NCBI GenBank assembly: GCA_050084985.1
Contig: JBITNC010000002.1
Span: 26,226,001 to 26,290,000 of the forward strand
Length of the DNA stretch: 64,000 nucleotides
Origin: Nageia nagi
Lineage: Eukaryota > Pinophyta
Direction of reading: 5' to 3'
Shown here: positions 26,801-38,800 of the stretch, piece after piece
Layout: each line of letters begins with the position of its first letter
Position numbering within the stretch: position 1 is the first letter of the stretch
Made by a program: the position numbers and the translations under genes
Notes under the pieces: model-generated
What the model saw: only the letters and a program-made list of their open reading frames with translations
Database searches by the model: none
What the model was told of the DNA's origin: nothing

Positions 26801-29800
26801 CTGTTCCAAAACTTCGTGGAACATAGAAAATTCCCCATTATCATATTGCTCCTTTTGTTTTTGTTCAAATGCGAGAAACAACACTCCTAATGTTGCTGCC
26901 ATTCCATTTAGTTGATTGCCCATGGTTTGTTGGTATTGTATCCCAGATTATCTTTCCCATTATTTTATTTTCCTTTCCTTTTGCTTGGATCTTTATCATC
27001 GTGGCATAATTCTTCAACTTGAGTTCCATTGAAGTTTACCTCACTTATTGATGTTTGCTGGTTTTGCATATCATGTTGATTCTATAGAGTTTTGTGTTGT
27101 TGATTGGGATATCTTTCTTCCCATGTGTTATTGTTTCTCATACAAACTTCATTCTACTTGAGATTTGTTTTTCTTGTCAATCTACATTTTTCTTTTTCCA
27201 CACTTTTGTGATTGGATGGATAGCAATTTTGTCCATCAGTAATGCTTTTAGCTTTTGGATCTTGTGTTTGCCTTACCCTAGGGTGTTGTTGGAGATATGT
27301 ATCATTTTGATTGTTTGGACGAAATGATCAAAATGAGATAAATCTCCTGAAAGGGTTTTGAATTTCTGGATCTTTCCTTAGCTTTACTTGGGGTGTTGTT
27401 GAAGATATATGCTATTTTCATCGTCTTGATAGAGCAATCAAAATGAGATGAGGTTTCCTAATTTTTTTACAAATAACCCTATCTCTTCTTTCGGTGCCTA
27501 GTATAACCTAACCAATTACAAGAAAGCTAAAAACAAATAAATTCATTTCAATTAGAGCTACATGGTAATGACGTTGCAAATCCTTAAAGAGTTCGCTTTC
27601 TACAAGCCTTTGTTCTGCGCCAATTTACCAAAAACTAGCCTTCCCTTGGTAACTAAGATTGTTTCTCTTATACCACTTGTAAAAAAACAATTTAGCTCAT
27701 AGGAGAGTACTCGGCAAAAACTCGACACTAAAACTTGGGAAAAAAACCTCGAACATTTCAAAATATGAAAAATTACAGAATATGAAAAAATTACAAATCA
27801 ACGGTGAAGCTTTTCAAATTGATACTCAAACTTCAATCTTTCACAAACTGATCTACAAAGTGAAAAATTGAGCTAACACATGGAATGAGAAGAATGAGAT
27901 ACAATTAGATAGTTAAAAGGCATATTTTTGTGTTTACTATATTTTTTTCATGTTTTTTAGCTCTATTTTGATAGTAGTCGAGTAACGTCCAAAAACCGCT
28001 AGGCCGAGTAATGACCTCCGATTACTAGTTTTGCCTCCAAATCGCGGTTACTTGCAAGTACTCGTGGATTTTCGAACCAGGATATTGCTAATAAATTAAT
28101 AATATTAACTTCACTCAAGAAAACTACGACTTAGTGTTCTTGATATTGCTAATAATTTGTTTTATATATATTTATTATATTTTAATGTTATTGTACCTCT
28201 AGTGTGCCCAAAATCTGGCCCAAGTTTTCCTCATCTCAAGGACACATCTCATCATACCTGTTCCAAAACTTCGTGGAACATAGAAAATTCCCCATTATCA
28301 TATTGCTCCTTTTGTTTTTGTTCAAATGCGAGAAACAACACTCCTAATGTTGCTGCCATTCCATTTAGTTGATTGCCCATGGTTTGTTGGTATTGTATCC
28401 CAGATTATCTTTCCCATTATTTTATTTTCCTTTCCTTTTTGCTTGGATCTTTATCATCGTGGCATAATTCTTCAACTTGAGTTCCATTGAAGTTTACCTC
28501 ACTTATTGATGTTTGCTGGTTTTGCATATCATGTTGATTCTATAGAGTTTTGTGTTGTTGATTGGGATATCTTTCTTCCCATGTGTTATTGTTTCTCATA
28601 CAAACTTCATTCTACTTGAGATTTGTTTTTCTTGTCAATCTACATTTTTCTTTTCCACACTTTTGTGATTGGATGGATAGCAATTTTGTCCATCAGTAAT
28701 GCTTTTAGCTTTTGGATCTTGTGTTTGCCTTACCCTAGGGTGTTGTTGGAGATATGTATCATTTTGATTGTTTGGACGAAATGATCAAAATGAGATAAAT
28801 CTCCTGAAAGGGTTTTGAATTTCTGGATCTTTCCTTAGCTTTACTTGGGGTGTTGTTGAAGATATATGCTATTTTCATCGTCTTGATAGAGCAATCAAAA
28901 TGAGATGAGGTTTCCTAATTTTTTTACAAATAACCCTATCTCTTCTTTCGGTGCCTAGTATAACCTAACCAAATTACAAGAAAGCTAAAAACAAATAAAT
29001 TCATTTCAATTAGAGCTACATGGTAATGACGTTGCAAATCCTTAAAGAGTTCGCTTTCTACAAGCCTTTGTTCTCGCCAATTTACCAAAAACTAGCCTTC
29101 CCTTGGTAACTAAGATTGTTTCTCTTATACCACTTGTAAAAAAACAATTTAGCTCATAGGAGAGTACTCGGCAAAAACTCGACACTAAAACTTGGAAAAA
29201 AACCTCGAACATTTCAAAATATGAAAAATTACAGAATATGAAAAAATTACAAATCAACGGTGAAGCTTTTCAAATTGATACTCAAACTTCAAATCTTTCA
29301 CAAACTGATCTACAAAGTGAAAAATTGAGCTAACACAATGGAATGAGAAGAATGAGATACAATTAGATAGTTAAAAGGCATATTTTTGTGTTTACTATAT
29401 TTTTTTCATGTTTTTTAGCTCTATTTTGATAGTAGTCGAGTAACGTCCAAAAACCGCTAGGGCCGAGTAATGACCTCCGATTACTAGTTTTGCCTCCAAA
29501 TCGCGGTTACTTGCAAGTACTCGTGGATTTTCGAACCAGGATATTGCTAATAAATTAATAATATTAACTTCACTCAAGAAAACTACGACTTAGTGTTCTT
29601 GATATTGCTAATAATTTGTTTTATATATATTTATTATATTTTAATGTTATTGTACCTCTAGTGTGCCCAAAATCTGGCCCAAGTTTTCCTCATCTCAAGG
29701 ACACATCTCATCATACCTGTTCCAAAACTTCGTGGAACATAGAAAATTCCCCATTATCATATTGCTCCTTTTGTTTTTGTTCAAATGCGAGAAACAACAC

Positions 29801-32800
29801 TCCTAATGTTGCTGCCATTCCATTTAGTTGATTGCCCATGGTTTGTTGGTATTGTATCCCAGATTATCTTTCCCATTATTTTATTTTCCTTTCCTTTTTG
29901 CTTGGATCTTTATCATCGTGGCATAATTCTTCAACTTGAGTTCCATTGAAGTTTACCTCACTTATTGATGTTTGCTGGTTTTGCATATCATGTTGATTCT
30001 ATAGAGTTTTGTGTTGTTGATTGGGATATCTTTCTTCCCATGTGTTATTGTTTCTCATACAAACTTCATTCTACTTGAGATTTGTTTTTCTTGTCAATCT
30101 ACATTTTTCTTTTTCCACACTTTTGTGATTGGATGGATAGCAATTTTGTCCATCAGTAATGCTTTTAGCTTTTGGATCTTGTGTTTGCCTTACCCTAGGG
30201 TGTTGTTGGAGATATGTATCATTTTGATTGTTTGGACGAAATGATCAAAATGAGATAAATCTCCTGAAAGGGTTTTGAATTTCTGGATCTTTCCTTAGCT
30301 TTACTTGGGGTGTTGTTGAAGATATATGCTATTTTCATCGTCTTGATAGAGCAATCAAAATGAGATGAGGTTTCCTAATTTTTTTACAAATAACCCTATC
30401 TCTTCTTTCGGTGCCTAGTATAACCTAACCAAATTACAAGAAAGCTAAAAACAAATAAATTCATTTCAATTAGAGCTACATGGTAATGACGTTGCAAATC
30501 CTTAAAGAGTTCGCTTTCTACAAGCCTTTGTTCTGCGCCAATTTACCAAAAACTAGCCTTCCCTTGGTAACTAAGATTGTTTCTCTTATACCACTTGTAA
30601 AAAAACAATTTAGCTCATAAAGAAATCTAGCATAGCAGTCCATAATTTGCACAAATATACTATTGAAGATTAGCAATATACTTCAAATAGCAATAACAAA
30701 CATAGAAACAAATATATCAAATAAGAAATCAACAATTTAGCCATTTGAGAGGGCATAGACTCCAAATGTGTGCCAGCATAAGGTGAGGAAAGAAATATGT
30801 TATTTGATGATCATGACATTCACAATACCACCTATTTGTAAACTTAAAGGTCACTAACACTAATCCCCAAAGTTGTAAGAATCGGAATCGGATCAGAATC
30901 GTTTGGTTGAAGGATTCAGATTAATTGAAAAATGGATCGGATTTGGTGAAAAAATCGGCAAATAAGAAAAACATTCCAAATCAAATAACACATTACACTG
31001 TGAAAACATAATGTACAATTGAAAATTGTAGAGTTTTCAGTTTTGTATTACACAAGTTTGAATTATAGTAGTAAAACTGTGAAATTATATAGTACTAAGT
31101 AAATATATAAATTAAACTTTGACATGATTCAAATCAAAATGCTAAAAGTGAGTATAAAATGAAGTGTGTTTGTCTTTGCATGCATATATAGTGTCACTTT
31201 TGTTAGGAGGTGAAGTCAATATCCATATTTTTGATTGTCTTCTGCATGGATGTGGCAGTATGGTGGTGCACCTCTTGATGAGCCTCTTTTTCCCTTCTGT
31301 ACAAATATTTTTTCAGATTTTTTATTACAAATTGGCGATTTTCCCATCGATATTTGCATCTCCTCTTAGCTCCTCTCAGCTTGTGGTTGCAAGCAAAAGT
31401 GAAAGTCGATAGAGAATCATGATTTTTGCATCAGGAATCGTGATTTTTTGCAAAATCTGAATCACAATTTTTTTCAAAAAAATTGCCACGTCAGGAAAAA
31501 ATTAAAAATCTCGAATCAGTTTTCAAAAAATTGACTAGGCTCCCGATTGCGATTCTGGTCCGATTTTACGGATTAATAGGCAATTTTTACAATTATGCTA
31601 ATTCCTATGCTCCATGGTCGACCTTAGTACTATGAATCCTGTTCTAAGCATGCAAGCCAATCAAATAGAATATTGGCTATAGTTAATGCTTAGTTATTGG
31701 GGACATTACATCTTGGAATGATATTATGGAAGTTATACTTCTACCAACGCATGTTGTTCATTTTATGGATTTAGAGGATGTTTTAGACCAGACACCTGTT
31801 ACAGAGCTTTCTAACGATCTAGAAAATATAGGTGATGGGGATTGTTCTTCAGATTCTCATGAGCCTTACATTGTTGTCACAAAGGCGTTGGAGATTAATC
31901 ATGTGGAATGCAAGTATGACGATATGGTCTTTTCAACTTCATCTTTAGATTGCACTGATGATGAGATGGGTAGTGAGGATAGTGGAGGATATTTATAGTG
32001 GTGGTGGTGGGGATGATGCAAATAGAAATACAGGTTAAGATAGGCCAGTGATATTTGTGAGAACAATCCAATTTAAAGGAGTATCTGAAAGCCTCACAAG
32101 TTATTAGTTGTGCACCAATTTTTGAAATCCAATCATGTACTCTAAATATTTTGGCATTCTTTACCGTCATTTTGCACTTTATGGATGCTTGAGTTAAATT
32201 GTTGGTTATTTCTTTAAGGATGAGAGTGATGCTTTAAGAGTTGTAGATGTGTGAGCTTGGAGTTATCTAGCGTCAGGAGCAAACGAGCTAGATATTTGGT
32301 CAGCATTAACAGCCATTTTTGAAATGTGAGTAATCCAAAAGTAATCAAACAGAAGATATCTGCTAAAGCCTGCGGTATGACCATTTGAGAAATTCTGCAA
32401 TAGTGTTCTTAGAGCATTAGAGGTTGTTGTTAAGGATATAGAGGTGTTGAGAACTGAAACAGATACTCAGGTGACCTCCTGCATGTGTCGATCATAGAGT
32501 TGCAGCCTTTGAGCTTGAGAGTTTTATCAGCTCCACTCCAGCTGTTCAACTGAGCTTGAGCTTTCAACATGTGAAGCTTCCAGTGCGAGACTGTTGCAGC
32601 AAACATTAGATTTTAACTTCTCTAAACTTATTTTGAACTTGTAAAATTTCACTCTTTTGCATAGCATAATAAAATTTGAAATATTTTTAGCTTATAATAA
32701 TTGTTATTATTTGTGAAGCATTTATGATAATTTCGACTTACATGTATTTATACATTTCATCGAATACTGATATATTGACTTTTAATTTTATTCATGGTGG

Positions 32801-35800
32801 ATGGATATAATAGTATAATGTCAAATTGACATGTTTTTTGAGTTTACTTCTTGTTTTCATACTTGTTTCTTATTTAGAAATATTAAAAAAACTTTTATAT
32901 CTCAAAGACTCAAACTTAATGTCAATTGTTGTTAGATTATTTTACTAAGCTGAATGTCTCCAAACATTGAAATTCTGAACTTGGAGCTGATCTTGACTTA
33001 GTCTGCAACTCCAAGTTGGAGGCAGACAACCTTGCTTGACAACAGCGTTGCATGGCCTTTGTGATTCCGTTTAGTTTCTTGAACTTCATGCTGAACCTTA
33101 TTGATATTTTCTGTGAGCTGAATTTCGACTTCCAAACTTAACCTTGATGAACATGAACTTGAATATGGTCATGAGGATTTGTTTGTCATGTAATGAGGCC
33201 GAGTCTTAGCATTCTTTTTCTATTTACTTTCTGTTTAAAACACAATCAATTCTAGCTGCTTCCATATTTTCCGGATGGCAATATCTATCTATGGCCAATA
33301 CACCTTTTTCTAAAGCAAACTTCAGTTGGCATAATAGCTTTGAAGAATCAATTATTTTCCAGATAGTCACAAATTGTTTCACTAATGAAATCTCTTAAAG
33401 CTAGCTTGATATGAATTCTGCTAGCATGTATGACTATTTAAAGATGAGTGCTTTATGACCAAAATAAGATTGATTTGGAGTTGAGACTGATGGAAATTTG
33501 TATACTGTTCAAGAAACGATAGGATGAAGCAGCATTTTCGAAGATAAAACACAATTTTTCTTGGAAAATTGTAGATCATTTTGTCAGTGTCATTCCGTTG
33601 ATCTCTTTGACTTTTAAAATATTTACCTATGAGTACGCTTTAACAATAATATCACTCATGCTTGAGCTCCAAGGACAGATTCTCTCTATAGAAAATAGCA
33701 CTTCCTAGGGGTTTTGTGTGAGCTAGAATCTAATAAATTTTGAAATAGTAGATATTAGTTTCCCTAAATAATAAGACACAAGTTTGTCTTTAATCCTGTT
33801 AGAGGCTTATTTGCATCTGTTTCTTTAACCAGGTTATAGATAAGCTTTATAAAATTCGACAAACAGCTCTTGGGGTGCTTGAAAGTGAACCAGATGAAGA
33901 TAAGGTAGCATGTCTTTTACAGGACCCATCAAGCTTGTGGAGCTTTGGCAAAGCTGAGAATATATACAAGGATTATCACTCTCAAATGGTAAACCTAAAC
34001 ATATTTTTGGTTATATTTTTCCATTTCAACTGCATACACTGTTGAGCATAGCAAGTGTTCTCGTTTAATTTAAATGAGCATGCTTTCACACACATACTTG
34101 ATAAATTGGCTGAATAGAATATTAAAGTAAACATCCTCATAAGGTTTAACAAGTTTATCTGATGATTTATATTAAATGCTGTCTACCCATTAATTCTAAA
34201 GAGGTAATATGCTCTTGGGTGGGCAGCCATTTCCTCAAGTTGCATGTAGAAGTCTGATCCTTCTTTGGTTTTAAACCCCATCAAGTTATTGGTGAATTAG
34301 AATGTATGGAATTTTATTTATAGACATGCATTGTCTTTCAATTTATCAAAGCTTCCTGTAGAAATTTAAGCCCCAGCTGCTGTTTTAGTAAAACAATTGT
34401 AATAGGCATCATTTCATAAGCATGGTTTTTTTCTTCAGGAAAGAACATGTGTTGCAAGGAAAATTATGCATCAAAGTCGCATGTAGAGTTTAGACCAAGC
34501 TTCTTTGTCACAATTAAACTGTAGAACAGTTGCAACAAGCATATTTCTATGAGTATTCAATATACCATAAACCAATGTTTGTTTGTTTTCTTTGACAAGT
34601 TAGAAAAAATAGTAACTTGACCTAGACAAAATTGATCCACAATTGGATGCTATCACAAGGGATGTTTTTCAAATGCTTATTTTAGCAGATGTCTCAACAT
34701 AGAATGGACTTATTGGCTGCACAATTTGCAGTGACTGCTCACTTTGATATAGCCAAATTCCCAACTCATCAACATTTTAATTGAAAGCTACTTTTTATGG
34801 CTTAGGTTGAAATTGCTCATATGCCATTGTCAAACAGAAAAAGATAGCCTAACCCCTGTACCCTCCAAATTTTATTCATTTGGAAATGAGGGATGTTCGT
34901 AAGAGAGATGATATTATATTTTATAAATTTATCTATAGTTGCATGATCAAAATCCCTGGTAAACCTCTCACAGATTATTTTAGTCTTAGTTTTGTGATGC
35001 AGGCAAACATTCGAATATTGTTTTCCAGATCTTCTTAGTTCCTTTTGATAATTTATCTTTATTCAAAAGAATCATGACATTTTTCATTATCTTCCTCACT
35101 GTTTAATTATACAGTGAAAATTTGTCGATCAGGTTGCTATACAAGAGGAGTTGATAGCTTCTAGAGACACTGTAGTAAAACTACAGAAGCAACTAGAAGA
35201 GGTATTCATTTGCAAAACACATCACAGTTTTTGAAGCTTTTGATTTGCTTGTTTTAGTATTAATACCTGGGATGGTTTATTAAAACTTGGGTGTCACTTT
35301 TTAGGCACTTGCTTCTGAAGAGTATCTGGCACAAAGTGGTAACACTCTTCATGCAAAGCTGGTAAACGATTTTAAATTACTCAAATATTGGTTGTGATCA
35401 AATAGTTACTTTTGCCATTTTCTCAAATGTTTTTTATAATGCTGCACAGAAATGCTTAGAAAACAACATAAAGAACGAGCTTTCTCTTCTCCGTGATATC
35501 CATGTGCAGAAGAGAAATGATATTCTAAATCTAATTGAGGAAGAGCGCAAATGGCTGGAGTCAATGACAGCAGATCTTGAAATTCATATAAAGCAGCAGT
35601 TCATGTATGAAATGAATGCTTCAGATTCTTTTGAATCAAAAGGAGATGGGCAGATCACAAGCTCTGAACAAAGTGAAAGCACCCTTCCAAATGAAAATGC
35701 AGAATCGAGTTTTCATGGACATGCTGAGGTGTATTTTCTTGCTCAGCTGCATTTTTAATATAGGTTGTTTATTGCAAAAGCAAGTTTGAAATGCTAAACT

Positions 35801-38800
35801 AACAGCCTTAATTCAGCTTGTGTTGGAGGCATACTAAAAGCAAATGTGAAATGAAAATTGACATGTAATTTGATTTGTTCCCAAATGTTTTGTCAAGTTG
35901 CTTATATCATATTCATAATGCATAATGATTCTTGTGCTAGGTATGCAGATATTCACCTTCTTGTTGATCTCACATAATGGTGTGAGGAAAATCTAACATC
36001 CAGATGACGTTTTGGTCCAATATGAACTACATTCGAATATTGCACTGTATATGCAAACAGTGCAAAATATGTACTATATTTCTGTTTGCTAATTTCAACA
36101 GTAACCTCTCACAAGAGTCACAAAATCACCCTAAAACCTAAAATCCAAACTGTAATAGAAAATTACAAACATTATATTTTTATGAGAATCAACTGAACTC
36201 AAACTGAAGTCATTTTTTTTTTTATCCAGCATAGAATGAACCTTAAACATATTGGAGGTGATGCAAATTAAATTCTTTAAAGCCTTGTCTTTGAAGGTAG
36301 AATAATCTTGATGAAAAATTCTCATAGTTACAACATTTTGTTAAGATGGAGATGCAAAAGCAATCTTAAATGGAGCTTCCACCATGATGGAAACTGCTTC
36401 CAAATCTTAGGCCAAAATTACCTGTTATTTAACCACATTTTATTTCTACTTCTCTACACTGATCAGTTTCTATGATTAAAGTTTGTGAGATTTTCTTGGC
36501 TGATGAATTAGAATATTGGTAAATGATGCTAATGTGATGAATAACTGCATATCTCATTCTGATTAAGTGGCTTGCATTTGCAAAGGAAACTGTCTCAACA
36601 TACAATGAACACAGTACTTCATTGAGCAATATGTTACCAACTTTAGCTTGATTTCTTCTTGCAGTTTTTAGAAATTGGTACTGGTAGGATAGAGGTTCCT
36701 GTAGTTGTGCTGGGTCCAATGGATGTGGCGACATTTGAGGTGATTGGACCTAATGCTCGAACATTTTTAACCTGTTATTTGATGGGAAAACTATGTTAGC
36801 CGATTTTAAAGTAGGAAACAGTTATTCTTTCTTATAACAGAGGAAATAACATCATGTTTGTGCTTGATTAGAGGGTTATCTGTTATAATCCTTTCTGAAC
36901 ACTAAAATATGATTGAAGTTACGTCTTCTGTTTCTATATTTAGTAATTATTGTATGTGTGTTATTTTGTTTTGAGGTACCATTATGCATTTTTGTATAGA
37001 TTCTTGGGCACCCTGCCTTATGCATGTTTCTAGGTGATTTGTTTCCGAGTTTTCCCATGCAAATGCTATATCTTTTGTTTTCACAGTGCACTTAGTGAGT
37101 GAATTATACAATTTCTGTACTTACAAATATTTTTTTGTATGTTTGTTAATGAAGGTGCTTTACTGTTGCAAACAATTGATTTCATGTATTTTCATAGACA
37201 CAAATTGTGGAGTGATAAGGCAGTCATGACTCTTCCCATTTGTCATTAGTCACTAATGGGTTGTTTGATGTTATCTGCTAACTGCAATCACTTTGATGTC
37301 TGGAAAATTCTTTCGTCACTTGCCAGGATGGTAAAATGTTTTAAGTTCTATTTCTTCTTCTTAAAGTGATTCTTCCTTGCCCACGATTTTGAGCCCACGA
37401 TTTTGATAGTAAGGGTAAATTATATTATCAAAAGGTGTAGGTTTTTATCCGAGCCCCAAAAATCCGATCACAAAAATGGTTTCCTATACTGGAAACTGCT
37501 ACCCAGCTATAGCTGGTGGTAACCAAAAAGATTCTTAACATATTATCAAAACACAGCTAAAACCTTGCTGCAATACATTCAAACTATTTATCAGACTACT
37601 AGCAACCTAATACTATAATGCTATAGACCAAATTTTAACTAACTTCCTTGCCCACGGTTGCTTTGCCAAAATTGTGGTCATTAAATTGAGAAGGTTCAAT
37701 TTCAACTTTCAAGATTTCTAACACTTTTTATGATTGCGTAGATGGTTTAGTGATCCCAGTTCATCAAGGTTACTGATATGTGCCTATAACTTGGGGTGCA
37801 CAAGCGAATATAGCGACTGTGAAGTTGTCACTTGGGGGAAGAAGGGTTAAGGATTTTGAACATGCTAAGATGGTAATTGGGAAAAGTCCAAGTGATATAA
37901 AAAATGGTTCTGTTGGTCCTGGTTTAAAATACTGTTGAAGACCAATTCTTCCCCTATGAACTCAGGAAAAAGTTAACTGAAATATACTGACCTTCCACAA
38001 AATTCTGTTTAAGAATGAGAAACACATACTCTGAAAACAAATTGTTCAACCTATGAGTCAACACTTTGACCTGGATTCTATACCAAACACTCAAAAGGGA
38101 TTATGGTGTCCAATTTTTGACCTATGTGATCTTCCTTCTTAGGTATCAACTTCATTAGTCACTTGTTAATTTCCATCGTAAATATTCCCTACCTAAAATA
38201 TTCTCTATACATATCATGCAGCTGATATTTTTCATCTTTCCTTACTCTGATAGCTGTCATGATTTCCTCTAAAATTTGGTAATAAATTATATCTTTGCAC
38301 TTCATGGTTGGGCTTTGCACAAGACACTCCTCCAGGGACAATGTTGGAATTCGAAAGACTTAAGATTAATTGTTTACTTATGGAACATTCTGGTGAGTTT
38401 TCTACTTGGTCTTTGTGATGATCCAAAATGCAACTCAAGCTCAAACTAACAAATTCGGACCATCAATCCCTAACGTCAAGCCAAGAGTGTCAAACACAAG
38501 CATATAAACCTTCAAGATGGCAACATTAGGGTTAGGGCATCCAAATCAAACTGACACAATGCAAACAAGCCAATGTCTAAGCTAGGGTTACAATATTAAG
38601 CATTCACAACATCCAATCTCCAACGTCTAGCCAATACATCCAATAAACAATAAATAATGCTCCACAATGCCAACGTCTGGCCAGTACAAATATACACAGC
38701 AATAACAATCCAACACATGCACAAGAAAGGTATAGACAATACAAAATATGACATCCAATGCCCTTGGCGGTATATTGAATGTACAATGCTCAACAAATAC

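Larger units (their letters stand above)
21862..30619. repeat. Tandem array, six units of ~1.46 kb
   Basis: Landmarks repeat at a constant spacing: TTGATATTGCTAATAATTTG at about 22297, 23759, 25220, 26682, 28140 and 29598 (steps 1458-1462). The primer-binding-like TCTTATACCACTT also occurs six times. Units 3-6 differ by little more than single-base indels; unit 1 is the most diverged and unit 2 has a different first third. On the reverse strand each unit reads LTR end, tRNA-primer-site-like sequence, about 1 kb of leader, and a short gag-like start, so the array is made of retroelement leader, not of a gene. The small + frames inside (60-92 codons) are antisense to that and are not genes. Confidence 0.85.
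29159..30619 (-). repeat. Array unit 6
   Basis: The last unit. It ends at TTAGCTCATA and then, instead of another GGAGAGTACTCGG junction, runs into the LTR sequence AAGAAATCTAGC, so this is where the array meets a full-length LTR. Confidence 0.85.
9698..33832. other. Giant intron c-d (24.1 kb) of the coiled-coil gene
   Basis: The reading frame before (…EITKLKQ) and after (VIDKLYKI…) is phase 0, with a consensus GT donor and a polypyrimidine-AG acceptor. Everything inside is listed separately: a coding-like fragment, two retroelement carriers, two hAT-type elements, minisatellites, a LINE, a satellite with a solo LTR, and the 1.46 kb array. Small unassigned gaps (9698-10338, 10626-10950) show nothing. 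Confidence 0.75.

Noticed and set aside
22189-30244. Repeated small + frames of 71, 77, 92 and 135 codons in the array
   Set aside because: They recur because the DNA is repeated. They are antisense to the retroelement leader and have no start context or recognised domain.
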